NCBI GenBank assembly: GCA_041163745.1 | Contig: JBEAQU010000078.1 | Location: 124,001 to 188,000, forward strand | Direction: 5' to 3' | From: UBA6168 sp041163745 | GTDB taxonomy: Bacteria; Bacteroidota; Bacteroidia; Chitinophagales; Saprospiraceae | DNA: 64,000 nt | Shown: one piece after another, positions 9,637 to 18,498 of the stretch | How positions within the stretch are numbered: position 1 is the stretch's first letter | Layout of the letters: each line of letters starts with the position of its first letter | Position numbers and translations under genes: made by a program | The notes under the pieces: model-generated | Database searches by the model: none | What the model was told of the DNA's origin: nothing | Seen by the model: only the letters and a program-made list of their open reading frames with translations

Positions 9637-9935
9637 TGATAGACCGGCCACTTGAACGGTGGCTGCCTGTGTTTTCTGACCTGTCTGGTTCTTGTCGGGC
9701 CACCGCCGGAAATCTGCGGATTGGAGAAGACAGCCGCCCCGGGGAAGTCCCGGATTCAGCAGCTGCAGACAACAAGATTCTCTGATGGAGAGGGAGGGGT
9801 TTTCTCACGATTCCTGGTCCTTTTACCGGTTCATGCACTGCAGTTCCGCTCCCTGTGGGTTGCCGACTCGAAAGGAAGGGTATGGCCAACGGACCTCGGT
9901 GTACGCCACCGACATCCCGCCATCTGCATCCCGCA

Positions 9936-9967
9936 CAAAAGTAAGGTAAAAATACAGGGCCGGGAAA
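9936..9967 (-). promoter_or_regulatory. Probable distal promoter for the PurF-family gene
   Basis: On the minus strand TTTC (9967-9964), 20 nt, then TACTTTTG (9943-9936): a perfect -7 box with a one-mismatch -33 box. The leader to the ATG at 9617 would be about 315 nt and contains no other gene. The rest of the 9618-10327 gap shows nothing else I can name. Confidence 0.5.
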
Positions 9968-10327
9968 TTTATACGGGATATTCCACCCCGCTGCGATGTC
10001 GGCGTCATGGGCCGAGACACCGGGCTGGGGAGCCGTCTTCACATGCCGCAGACCAGGATACGGCGCAGAATTCCAGTCGGGCACAATCCGAAAAGTCGGC
10101 CGGGATACGATGGCATGTCCCTGAAAAAACGGATTCGACAGGTTGGCTTACGCTCTTCCCGTCGGAAAGACAGCCTTGCCACCGGCCGGATTTTGCGTTG
10201 TCCGGCATTTTTTGGAATTTTATTGCAACTTTCGAATGAAAACGGGCGACAAGGGAACACAAACGTTCCGGATGTCCGGATGCGGCGGACCGGATTCGGC
10301 GGAAAGACGCTTCCCTCCCATCAGCCG

Positions 10328-11830
10328 ATGGATGATTTTTTTCAACATATCACGGAACCTTGGGCCTTGCGGGCCCTGATGGCTTCCTCCATGGTCGGTA
10401 TCATGTGCGGGCTGCTGGGATGTTTCCTCGTCCTGCGGAACATGGCCCTGGTCGGCGATGCCCTTTCCCATGCCATCCTGCCCGGTGTCGTCCTCGCCTT
10501 CGTCTTTGTCCGCGGCCACAGCACGCTCGGTTTTTTCGCCGGCGCCACCTTGGCCGGCATCTTTTCCGCGGTGGTGATCACCTGGATCCAACGACACGTG
10601 GAAACGAAAAATGATGCGGCCATCGGCATCGTCTTCACCGCCATGTTCTCCGCCGGTGTCATCGGTATCTCCCACTTGGGCAGACAACCGGGCGTACACC
10701 TGGACCTGAAGGATTTCCTGTTCGGCAATGTGCTGGGGGTAGGGCCGGAAGACTTATGGCTGACCCTAGCCATTCTGGGATATGTGCTCATCAGCATGCT
10801 CGCCTTCTACCGTTACCTCTTCGCAACCACCTTCCAACCCGTCGTGGCGCAGACCATGGGGATCCCTACGGGCGTGATCCATTACTTCCTGATGCTGCTG
10901 CTGTCCTTCGCGGTCGTGGCCTCGCTGCAGACGGTCGGTGTCATCCTTGTGGTGGCCATGCTGGTCACACCGGCCGCCACTGCCCTGCTATTGTTCGACC
11001 GGTTGGTACAGGTACTCGTGGCGGCTGCCCTGCTGGGATGGGGTGCTGCGGTGATCGGCCTGTCCATGGCAATCCTCCTGGAAACCACGCCCGGTCCGGC
11101 CATGGCGCTGACAGCGACCTTTTTTTATCTGTTCGCCGTTTTTTTCGCCCCTCGGAAAGGCCTTGTCTTCCGATACGTGCGGAACAGGGGGCTCAAGGGT
11201 CGCATCCGAACGGAGGATGCGCTCAAGCAGGCCTTCCGGCTGGAGGAGGAGAAAACATTGACCGCCTCCCGGCTGGCCCGCAACCTGGACCTGCCGACCC
11301 GCTCGCTGCGAAAGGTGCTGCACCGCCTGCGTACCAAGGGTTGGCTGCACCACCGGGAGCTCAGTCTCACGGATTCCGGACGGGAGGAAGCCCGCCGCCT
11401 GGTGAGGGCCCACCGCCTGTGGGAGAGCTATCTGGTCAGTGAAATAGGGCTGAGTACCGCTCACATCCATGCGGAGGCGGAGAAATTCGAACACTTGCTG
11501 ACGGAAGATATCCTGGAGGAAGTGGACAAGACCCTCGGGTACCCCCGCACGGATCCGCATGGTTCCCCGATCCCGGCCAGGCCCGGAATGCCGGCCCTGT
11601 CCCTTGTTCAGTTGCAAGCTGGAGAAACCGGCCTGCTCACCCCCGGCCAGGTGCCTGCTCCCCTGCTTAACAAATTGGTACGGAACGGCATGAACCCGGA
11701 CCTGCCTTTTGCATTGGCAGACAAGGAGGAGGAATATGTGACCCTACGCCAACAAAGCCGGGTCGTCCGCCTACCGGTCGATCTGGCCCGCCGAATCCAG
11801 GTGACCCTGGCCCAGCCACCGAAGAACTGA
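10328..11830 (+). CDS. Metal ABC-3 permease fused to DtxR-type regulator
   Basis: 500 residues from the ATG at 10328 (MDDFFQHITEPWALRALMAS); the frame is open further upstream but only with non-membrane sequence. Residues 1 to about 275 are a ZnuB/TroC/MntB-like inner-membrane permease with many hydrophobic segments and the family block GCFLVLRNMALVGDALSHA. The rest is a DtxR/MntR regulator: winged helix (ASRLARNLDLPTRSLRKVLHRL), dimer/metal domain (RAHRLWESYLVSEIGL, then HAEAEKFEHLL and YPRTDPHGSPIP), and an SH3/FeoA-like tail. Such fusions are known in several phyla and suggest the metal-sensing module acts on or from the transporter. Unusually, no ABC ATPase or solute-binding protein gene is adjacent. 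Substrate (Zn, Mn or Fe) cannot be told. Confidence 0.88.
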   Translation: MDDFFQHITEPWALRALMASSMVGIMCGLLGCFLVLRNMALVGDALSHAILPGVVLAFVFVRGHSTLGFFAGATLAGIFSAVVITWIQRHVETKNDAAIGIVFTAMFSAGVIGISHLGRQPGVHLDLKDFLFGNVLGVGPEDLWLTLAILGYVLISMLAFYRYLFATTFQPVVAQTMGIPTGVIHYFLMLLLSFAVVASLQTVGVILVVAMLVTPAATALLLFDRLVQVLVAAALLGWGAAVIGLSMAILLETTPGPAMALTATFFYLFAVFFAPRKGLVFRYVRNRGLKGRIRTEDALKQAFRLEEEKTLTASRLARNLDLPTRSLRKVLHRLRTKGWLHHRELSLTDSGREEARRLVRAHRLWESYLVSEIGLSTAHIHAEAEKFEHLLTEDILEEVDKTLGYPRTDPHGSPIPARPGMPALSLVQLQAGETGLLTPGQVPAPLLNKLVRNGMNPDLPFALADKEEEYVTLRQQSRVVRLPVDLARRIQVTLAQPPKN

Positions 11831-11835
11831 GTCCC

Positions 11836-12279
11836 CTACCGCTTGTCTTTGAAAAATCGTACGAGCAAATCACCGCAGGCCTGTTCCGACACGCCTGCAG
11901 ACACCTGGGTACGCGGATGCAGAAGCCCCGGCCCATGGCAGCGGTATCCCCGCTTCGGGTCTGACGCACCATATACCAACCTGCCCAGCTGACCCCATGC
12001 CAAGGCGCCCGCACACATCACACAAGGCTCCAGGGTCACGTACAAGGTACATGCAGGCAGGTACTTGCTCCCCATGGCATCCGATGCGGCAGTCCAGACC
12101 AACATCTCCGCATGCGCCGTCACATCCCGGAGCAATTCCGTCTGGTTGTGCCCCCTGGCGATGATCCGATCCTGACAGACCATGACCGCACCGACGGGAA
12201 TCTCTCCCGCAGCATATGCATCGGCCGCTTCCGAAAGCGCCTGCTCCATCCAATACCGGTCATCGAACATTGCCGCCAT
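11836..12279 (-). CDS. tadA: tRNA-specific adenosine deaminase
   Basis: 147 residues of the cytidine-deaminase fold. The zinc/catalytic motif HAE is at 56-58 (TAHAEML) and PCVMC at 85-89 (TLEPCVMCAGAL), with GEIPVGAV near the N-terminus, the TadA signature. It converts A34 to inosine in tRNA-Arg(ACG). A second in-frame ATG three codons downstream (MFDDRYW, 12270) is an equally good start. The gene converges on the permease-DtxR gene with 5 bp between the stops. A guanine or cytosine deaminase is less likely given length and motif spacing. Confidence 0.9.
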   Translation of the reverse strand: MAAMFDDRYWMEQALSEAADAYAAGEIPVGAVMVCQDRIIARGHNQTELLRDVTAHAEMLVWTAASDAMGSKYLPACTLYVTLEPCVMCAGALAWGQLGRLVYGASDPKRGYRCHGPGLLHPRTQVSAGVSEQACGDLLVRFFKDKR

Positions 12280-12320
12280 TTCTCAGGTTCCTTTCAAATC
12301 AAGGTATTTAAGACCGCTGC

Positions 12321-13034
12321 CTATGCGCCTCCATCCGCCCGGACGGAAAAGTCGAGCGTATGGAAAGCCGCCACCTGCCATTGGGGCCGGTGTTTAGTCT
12401 CGAACAACTGGTACATCAGTCCAGTTTCCATCCGGAGCTGCGGACCGAACACATATCCCAAAGCACCGTAAACCCTGGTACGGTCGAACACCGGCGCCGC
12501 CGGCTGGACGAACAACTCGTTGTAAAGGGAAAGGTACACCGCTCCCTTGGAACGGTCCGGTCTGTTCAGACAGACATTCGTGCCAAGCAGATACCGGAAG
12601 CGCCACTGGAAAGTATCCGCCAGGAATCGTTCCTCCAGGCGGTACCGATGGAAGAGGTACAGCCGGCCGAATCGTTGGTTGACGAGCATTTGCTGGTAAA
12701 CCCGGTGTTCATTACCGTACCGCTTCAGATCCGTTGGGCCCACATAGTTGGCGCTCCTGAAAAAACCGTATCCCATGGCGAACTGCAGACCCGTCCCGGG
12801 CAGGTCCCGCGTCAGCGCAGTCCGCACGAAAGCTTGCTCCAGGTCGCCGGCGATGTTGTAGTTTCGGTACTGGCCTTCCGCCCAGACTCCCCAGGTCGGA
12901 CTCAGGCGGACATGATTGAAATACATATACCAATTGCCCAAGGGCCCCGGCTGGGCAGTGGCTGTCTGGCTACTCGCCGCCGTCAGCAACATGATCGCCA
13001 GGATGGTGCGTGGAATTCGCATGGGTGATGTCAT
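12321..13034 (-). CDS. DUF2490 family outer-membrane protein
   Basis: 237 residues. It has a signal peptide (RTILAIMLLTAASSQTATAQ) and then a compact barrel-like sequence of alternating aromatic strands: GNWYMYFNHVRLSPTWGVW, a QYRNYN block, RLYLFHRYRLEERF and FRYLLGTNV, with a C-terminal FHTLDFSV strand. This pattern is that of DUF2490, small predicted outer-membrane proteins of unknown function common in Bacteroidota. MRIPRT at 13022 is an alternative start. It lies 41 bp downstream of tadA on the same strand and could share a transcript. Confidence 0.75.
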   Translation of the reverse strand: MTSPMRIPRTILAIMLLTAASSQTATAQPGPLGNWYMYFNHVRLSPTWGVWAEGQYRNYNIAGDLEQAFVRTALTRDLPGTGLQFAMGYGFFRSANYVGPTDLKRYGNEHRVYQQMLVNQRFGRLYLFHRYRLEERFLADTFQWRFRYLLGTNVCLNRPDRSKGAVYLSLYNELFVQPAAPVFDRTRVYGALGYVFGPQLRMETGLMYQLFETKHRPQWQVAAFHTLDFSVRADGGA

Positions 13035-13281
13035 TTTGTAGGTGATATTCGGCTCGTGCGGTCGGCCGGGGCTAATTTAATCCAAAATCGGTTTTGTCCC
13101 CATATACCGGCCGTCGAAATCCAGGTTGTGTTCGGAATGGCTGGGCATCAGCATAAACCAGATTCCGCGACCCGACCAACACCACGGACAAGGCAGCCGT
13201 CGGCTTAGGATATCATTAGAAATGTGCACTGGCGATAAACCTTCTTGACACTTGTACCTTTTCAAAGGAAAAAGTCCGCAT

Positions 13282-14997
13282 ATGCATCCCATACAGCGCT
13301 TGCGAATGTTTCTTGAGCTTGACAGGAAAGATATCACGCTGGTTTTCCTTTACGCTGCCTTCTCCGGGCTGATCACCCTGACCCTACCCTTGGGTATCCA
13401 GGCAATCCTGGGTTTGATAGCAGGTGGAAATATCTCCAGCTCATGGGTTCTGCTGATCAGCGTCGTGACGGCCGGAACCGCCCTGACCGGCATCCTCAAG
13501 GTCATGCAACTCAGTGTGACGGAAACCATCCAACGCAGGATCTTCACCCGCTCCGCGTTCGACATCGCCTACCGGTTGCCCAAAATCAAGTTCGAAGCGC
13601 TCCATATGGAATACGCACCGGAACTGGTCAACCGTTTTTTTGATACGCTCACCTTGCAAAAAGGGCTGCCCAAAATCCTGATGGACTTCTCCACCGGCAT
13701 CCTGCAGATATTTTTCGGGCTTACCCTCATGGCTTTCTATCACCCGCTATTCATCATCCTCGGCTTGGCGCTGACCGCCGTGGTCCTTCTCCTGTTCCGA
13801 CTGACCGGCAAACAGGGGCTGACCACCAGCATCAAGGAATCGAAATACAAGTACGAGGTCGCTTACTGGCTGGAAGAGCTGGCCCGGACCATGGGTACAT
13901 TCAAGCTTGCCGGCCAAAGTTCGCTGCCCTTGCAGCGGACCGACGACCTGGTCAGCGGGTACCTCGACGCCCGTAAACAACACTTCCGTGTGCTGGTATC
14001 CCAATACAGCGTCATCGTCGCCTTCAAGGTGCTCGTAACCGCCGGCCTGCTGATCCTGGGCAGCCTGCTGGTCATTGACAACCGGATAAACCTCGGCCAG
14101 TTCGTCGCCGCCGAAATCGTCGTGATCCTCATCCTTGCTTCCGTCGAAAAGCTCATCCTGACCACCGAGGTCATCTATGACGTGCTGACAGCCCTGGAAA
14201 AACTCGGCACTCTCACCGACCTGCCTATCGAAAAGGAAGAAGGCATCTGCTTCGAGGAGCATGAATGCAAATGCGGCATGTCAATTGAGCTGACGGACCT
14301 GACCTACTACTTCCCGGGAGCGGAAAGACCTTCCCTCGACCGCATCAACCTGTCGGTCAGGGCGGGTGAGAAAATTTGTATCGCCGGCTACAACGGTTCC
14401 GGCAAATCCACCCTACTCCATATCATCACCTGCCTATACCACGATTTCCGAGGCTCCCTCACCTTCAACAAGGTCCCATCCAGAAACCTCAATGCCAACA
14501 GCCTGCGTGCCTACATCGGCGACCACATGCCCCAGGAAGAGGATGTCTTCCGGGGTACCCTGCTGCAAAACATCTCCATGGGCCATGAACGAATCACCCT
14601 GGACGACATCATGCAGGCCGTGGAACGGGCCGGTCTGGATCCCTTTGTCAAACAGCTCCCCGACGGTTTCGACACCCTGCTGCTGCCCGGTGGAAAGAAT
14701 CTGCCCAGCAGCGTCGTCTCGAAAATCATACTCGCCCGGAGCTTCGCCGCCCGCCCCGCCCTCCTGGCCATCGCCGAACCTTTCCATCTGCTGGAACAGG
14801 GCGAACGCGAAAGACTGGCCTCCCAACTGACAGGCAAGGAAAACGCCTGGACCTTGATGGCCATATCGGACGACCCGCTCCTGGCCTCCAGGTGTGACAG
14901 GATCATCATCATGCAGGACGGCAGGATCGTTCAGGACGGCTCCTTCGAGGAAATCCGGACAGGACCGCACTACAAGTTCGTATTTCAAAACAACTGA
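13282..14997 (+). CDS. ABC exporter subunit (membrane + NBD) with degenerate ATPase motifs
   Basis: 571 residues from the ATG at 13282 (MHPIQRLRMFLELDRKD); an upstream TTG in frame adds ten residues with no support. Residues up to about 310 form a six-helix exporter membrane domain (LSVTETIQRRIFTRSAFDIA is typical). The nucleotide-binding domain keeps Walker A GYNGSGKST (369-377) and a Q-loop-like MPQEEDVF. Other motifs are lost: the LSGGQ signature reads LPSSV (474-478), Walker B reads LLAIAEP with Ala498 for Asp though Glu499 remains, and the H-loop His is Ser529. There is no C39 peptidase domain. It starts a cassette with a HlyD adaptor and TolC-type protein, so it should be the inner-membrane part of a type I secretion/efflux complex. 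Confidence 0.85.
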   Translation: MHPIQRLRMFLELDRKDITLVFLYAAFSGLITLTLPLGIQAILGLIAGGNISSSWVLLISVVTAGTALTGILKVMQLSVTETIQRRIFTRSAFDIAYRLPKIKFEALHMEYAPELVNRFFDTLTLQKGLPKILMDFSTGILQIFFGLTLMAFYHPLFIILGLALTAVVLLLFRLTGKQGLTTSIKESKYKYEVAYWLEELARTMGTFKLAGQSSLPLQRTDDLVSGYLDARKQHFRVLVSQYSVIVAFKVLVTAGLLILGSLLVIDNRINLGQFVAAEIVVILILASVEKLILTTEVIYDVLTALEKLGTLTDLPIEKEEGICFEEHECKCGMSIELTDLTYYFPGAERPSLDRINLSVRAGEKICIAGYNGSGKSTLLHIITCLYHDFRGSLTFNKVPSRNLNANSLRAYIGDHMPQEEDVFRGTLLQNISMGHERITLDDIMQAVERAGLDPFVKQLPDGFDTLLLPGGKNLPSSVVSKIILARSFAARPALLAIAEPFHLLEQGERERLASQLTGKENAWTLMAISDDPLLASRCDRIIIMQDGRIVQDGSFEEIRTGPHYKFVFQNN

Positions 14998-15036
14998 CCC
15001 GCCCTGCCCATGCTTTAGCTTAAACCTTCCGTTGCC

Positions 15037-16395
15037 ATGCTCAACATTTCCAACAATACCATCATTGACAAGATCGACCCCACCCAGTTCAAATCGTTCG
15101 GAAAGAACGACATCCATCCTTTCAACCTGACCATGAAAAGGTGGCTGCTGGTCATGTTGGCACTGCTCCTGGTCGTCCTCTTCCTACCCTGGACCCAAAA
15201 CATCCAGACCCGTGGGAAAGTGACCACCCTGCTGCCGGACCAACGGCCTCAAACCATCCATTCCACCATACCCGGACGAGTCGAACACTGGTATGTCCGG
15301 GAAGGGGAACTGGTGCGCAAGGGGGATACCATCGTCCACCTCTCGGAGGTGAAAACGGAATATTTCGACCCCCAGCTGGTCCAGCGGGCCGCCTCCCAGG
15401 TCTCAGCCATGCAAGGTAGCATCCAAGCCTACGGGGAAAAGGTCGAAGCGTTGGAGAACCAGATCACAGCCATGCAAAACACGCTGGAAGCCAAAACGGA
15501 CCAACTGGAGAACAAACTGTTGCAGACGCAATTGAAAGTGCAGTCGGACAGCATAGACCTCCTGCGGGCAGTCATCGACCTTGAAATCGCCCAACGCCAG
15601 TTCGACCGCGTGCGCAACCTCTATGAAAAAGGTCTCAAGTCACTCACCGATGTGGAGGACAAAAACCTCAAACTACAGGAAGCTTCCGCAAAGCGCGTCT
15701 CTGTCGAGAACATATGGCTTTCCGCCCGAAACGACCTGCAAATCGTCCGGCTGGAACTGCTTTCCGTCAAAAACGAGTACGCCGACAAAATCGCCAAGGC
15801 GCAATCCGACAAATTCAGTACCCTCTCCGCGAGATACGATGCGGAAGGAAAACTCCAGCAACTGCAGGTGGACCGGGAAAACTACCGGCAACGGGCCGGC
15901 TTCCATTTCATCACGGCTCCGCAGGATTGCTACATCACCCAGGCCACGGTCTCCGGTATCGGAGAGACCGTCAAGGAAGGAGACCAGATCGTGAGCATCA
16001 TGCCGGCCGGTGCAGACCTCGCCGTGGAGATGTACGTACAACCTATCGACCTTCCCTTGGTACGGCTGGGAAACCAGGTGAATTTCATCTTCGACGGTTG
16101 GCCCGCCTTCGTATTCTCCGGCTGGCCCGGTCTGACTTACGGCACCTATCAGGGCAAAGTCGTCGCCATCGACAACAATATCGGATCCAACGGCGCTTTC
16201 CGAATCCTGGTGGCTCCCGATACCAAGGCCAAGGCCTGGCCGGATGCCCTGCGTCCCGGCGGCGGTGCCCAAGCCATCGCCTTGCTGAACGACGTGCCGG
16301 TTTGGTATGAGGTATGGCGCCAACTCAACGGCTTCCCACCGGACTACTACGCCCGAGGCAATGGAGAACCGTCTGAAACAGGAAAAAGCAGTTGA
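15037..16395 (+). CDS. HlyD-family periplasmic adaptor
   Basis: 452 residues. A short cytoplasmic N-terminus is followed by one membrane anchor (WLLVMLALLLVVLFLPW, about 32-48). A lipoyl/barrel-sandwich half-motif comes next (IPGRVEHWYVREGELVRKGD), then a long coiled coil (about 110-280, e.g. KVEALENQITAMQNTLEAKT), then the second half-motif (FITAPQDCYITQATVSGIGETVKEGD split around residue 310) and a C-terminal beta domain. This is the membrane-fusion protein that links an inner-membrane ABC exporter to a TolC channel. It begins 39 bp after the ABC gene and ends 46 bp before the TolC gene, so the three form one operon. Confidence 0.9.
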   Translation: MLNISNNTIIDKIDPTQFKSFGKNDIHPFNLTMKRWLLVMLALLLVVLFLPWTQNIQTRGKVTTLLPDQRPQTIHSTIPGRVEHWYVREGELVRKGDTIVHLSEVKTEYFDPQLVQRAASQVSAMQGSIQAYGEKVEALENQITAMQNTLEAKTDQLENKLLQTQLKVQSDSIDLLRAVIDLEIAQRQFDRVRNLYEKGLKSLTDVEDKNLKLQEASAKRVSVENIWLSARNDLQIVRLELLSVKNEYADKIAKAQSDKFSTLSARYDAEGKLQQLQVDRENYRQRAGFHFITAPQDCYITQATVSGIGETVKEGDQIVSIMPAGADLAVEMYVQPIDLPLVRLGNQVNFIFDGWPAFVFSGWPGLTYGTYQGKVVAIDNNIGSNGAFRILVAPDTKAKAWPDALRPGGGAQAIALLNDVPVWYEVWRQLNGFPPDYYARGNGEPSETGKSS

Positions 16396-16441
16396 CCCGA
16401 CCAGGGCCCCGGATGACATCACCGCCTAAATTACCCTAATC

Positions 16442-17869
16442 ATGACGCTTTCCATCCGAATGTCGGCTATCCTCATCCTCCTCGCACTCCTGCCGGGCGG
16501 AGCCCTCGTGCCGCTCTCGGCACAGAACGACCCACAGCCGCTCGCACTTGCGTCTTTCCTGGAAACCGTCAGACAATACCATCCCGTTTCCCAACAGGCC
16601 GACCTCCTGGAATCCGAAGCCCTGGCAAACCTCCGCATGGCCAAAGGTGGCTTCGACCCCGCCCTTTACGGCTCTTTCGACCACAAGTCGTTCGACGGCA
16701 AGAATTATTTCCGCATCGGGGAAGGCGGTGTCAAACTCCCGACCTGGTTCGGCGCGGAAGGCAAGATCGGTTACAATTATGCGAGCGGTGTCTTCCTGAA
16801 CCCGGCCAACCAACTCCCCGGCGACGGACAGCTGATTCTCGGCGCCTCCTTGCCGCTCCTCCGCGGACTTGCCATCGATGCCCGAAGGGCTTCCCTCTTC
16901 GAAGCCCGTATCCAACAGAACATCAACAGGACCCAACAACGCCTCGTCCGCAACGACCTACTATTCGAAGCAGCCAAAGCTTATTGGAACTGGTCCCTTG
17001 CCTACAGCTGGCTCCAGGTATACCAGGAGGCACTGCAGGTCGCTTCCTTCCGCCTGGATGGCATCCGCACCAGCTGGCTGATGGGCGACAAACCCGCCAT
17101 CGATACCCTGGAGGCACTTGTCCTCGTCCAGGACCGTATCCTGCAGCGGAACGATGCCGCCGTCATCCTGCGGCAAACAAGCCTGGAACTGCAGACCTTC
17201 CTCTGGAACAATGGCATACCCTTGCCCCTCAACCCAAACTGGATCCCGGAACCACCCGGTGGCTCCCTGGCCGTTTTCCTGCCCCAAAACCTCGACCCGC
17301 AACAGGTCGCAGCCGACCATCCCGCCATCCGCCAATATGATCTCAAACTCCAACAACTGGAGGTGTCCCGCCGTTGGAAACAGGAACAACTCAAACCTCG
17401 GCTCGACCTCAGCTACCAAATGCTGGGAGACGGCCCTCAACTTCGTCCCGATGGAAATGGAAACCTTTACGAACTCTTCCGTGAGAACTATAAACTCGGT
17501 GTCTCCTTCGGATTCCCCCTCCTGCTGCGGAAGGAAAGGGGCGGTCTCGAACTTGCCCGCATCAAAATTCTCGACACCCGCCTTGACCAGTCCCAGAAAC
17601 AACTGGAAATCCGCAACAAGGTCGCCGCCTATGAAGCGGAACTGCGTAACCTCGAACAACAAATCCTGGTCGCCTCCGATATGCGAGACAATTACCAACG
17701 GTTGTTGGACGGGGAAACGGAAAAATTCAACGTAGGGGAAAGCTCTCTCTTCCTCGTCAACAGCCGCGAAAACAAACTGCTGGAGGCCAATGTCAAACTG
17801 CTCAAACTGGAGGCGGAACGTTCCAAAATCCTCGTTGCCCTGCGTTGGGCGTCCGGCCGCCTAGAGTGA
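16442..17869 (+). CDS. TolC-family outer-membrane efflux protein
   Basis: 475 residues. Signal peptide (MSAILILLALLPGGALVPLSAQ), then the two-fold TolC architecture with long amphipathic helices: LASFLETVRQYHPVSQQADLLE, and a second half with QYDLKLQQLEVSRRWKQEQ, the barrel strand NYKLGVSFGFPLLLRKERG, and a terminal helical run with LLDGETEKFNVGESSLFLVN. That last block is characteristic of the family (F-x-x-G-x-x-S-x-x-x-x-x-N). It is the outer-membrane exit duct of the cassette started by the ABC gene. Confidence 0.9.
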   Translation: MTLSIRMSAILILLALLPGGALVPLSAQNDPQPLALASFLETVRQYHPVSQQADLLESEALANLRMAKGGFDPALYGSFDHKSFDGKNYFRIGEGGVKLPTWFGAEGKIGYNYASGVFLNPANQLPGDGQLILGASLPLLRGLAIDARRASLFEARIQQNINRTQQRLVRNDLLFEAAKAYWNWSLAYSWLQVYQEALQVASFRLDGIRTSWLMGDKPAIDTLEALVLVQDRILQRNDAAVILRQTSLELQTFLWNNGIPLPLNPNWIPEPPGGSLAVFLPQNLDPQQVAADHPAIRQYDLKLQQLEVSRRWKQEQLKPRLDLSYQMLGDGPQLRPDGNGNLYELFRENYKLGVSFGFPLLLRKERGGLELARIKILDTRLDQSQKQLEIRNKVAAYEAELRNLEQQILVASDMRDNYQRLLDGETEKFNVGESSLFLVNSRENKLLEANVKLLKLEAERSKILVALRWASGRLE

Positions 17870-17973
17870 CCAGCCTTTTTTTCCATCCGCTACCTTCAAC
17901 CTGGATGCCGTGCCTGTTGTTAATTTTCAATCCGGTAGCCCCGGCCGCCTGACTAATCCTTCTGCTCCGACCC

Positions 17974-18363
17974 ATGCCGCTATTTCACAAAATAAAGAAT
18001 CTCCTCCTCCGACGGCCCGGACAGATCCATTCCAATTGGAACGACCTGCTCGACCATGCCGGCAAAGCAGCCGGTCAAGCCGATGCGGAGCCTTCCGCAC
18101 CCCCCGCCCCGCCACCTTCCCTCGGAAGCGAACTAGACAAACACCCCGGCTTCTGGTCCCGCGCCGAACAGTTCATCCGACAATCAAAGCCGCCGGACCC
18201 ATCCCCGCCGACCGAAGGCCGGCCCACCCTTCGCTCCGTACTGGTCGAAAAGAGAACCTCCGCCGTTCCTGTCAAAGGCATGGAAGACCTCGACCATGAC
18301 GGCAATCCCCTCTTCGACGATGCCATCATCCTACCGGACGATGGACCCGACCCCTCCGGCTGA
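17974..18363 (+). CDS. Small Pro-rich hypothetical protein after the exporter cassette
   Basis: 129 residues, no recognised family. It begins MPLFHKIKNLLLRRPGQIHSNW, basic and amphipathic. It then becomes Pro/Ala-rich (EPSAPPAPPPSLGSELDKHP) and ends in an acidic tail with a possible calcium-loop-like DLDHDGNPLFDD and DDGPDPSG. No signal peptide or membrane segment. It lies 104 bp after the TolC gene on the same strand, with no terminator visible between them. It may be an accessory or cargo of the exporter, but nothing in the sequence proves that. Low-complexity composition lowers confidence that it is a gene. Confidence 0.55.
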   Translation: MPLFHKIKNLLLRRPGQIHSNWNDLLDHAGKAAGQADAEPSAPPAPPPSLGSELDKHPGFWSRAEQFIRQSKPPDPSPPTEGRPTLRSVLVEKRTSAVPVKGMEDLDHDGNPLFDDAIILPDDGPDPSG

Positions 18364-18385
18364 CCCCGGCCCCAAAACCTCCAAT

Positions 18386-18434
18386 CAGGTGTTAATCGAT
18401 AAATAATTAGTGTTTCACAATGAGTTAACACCTG
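18386..18434. promoter_or_regulatory. 10-bp perfect inverted repeat upstream of the LpxH-like gene
   Basis: CAGGTGTTAA (18386-18395) and TTAACACCTG (18425-18434) are exact inverted copies separated by 29 nt of AT-rich sequence. They lie between the stop at 18363 and the ATG at 18499. No T-run follows, so an operator pair is as likely as a terminator. The half-site CAGGTGTTA recurs before the LOG-family gene (48316-48324). Confidence 0.5.
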
Positions 18435-18498
18435 AATACCAATTTTGTATGGCCAAACTAAGTCAGTAGGCAAGCCGTCGCCACCTGCCAAACGCCAT

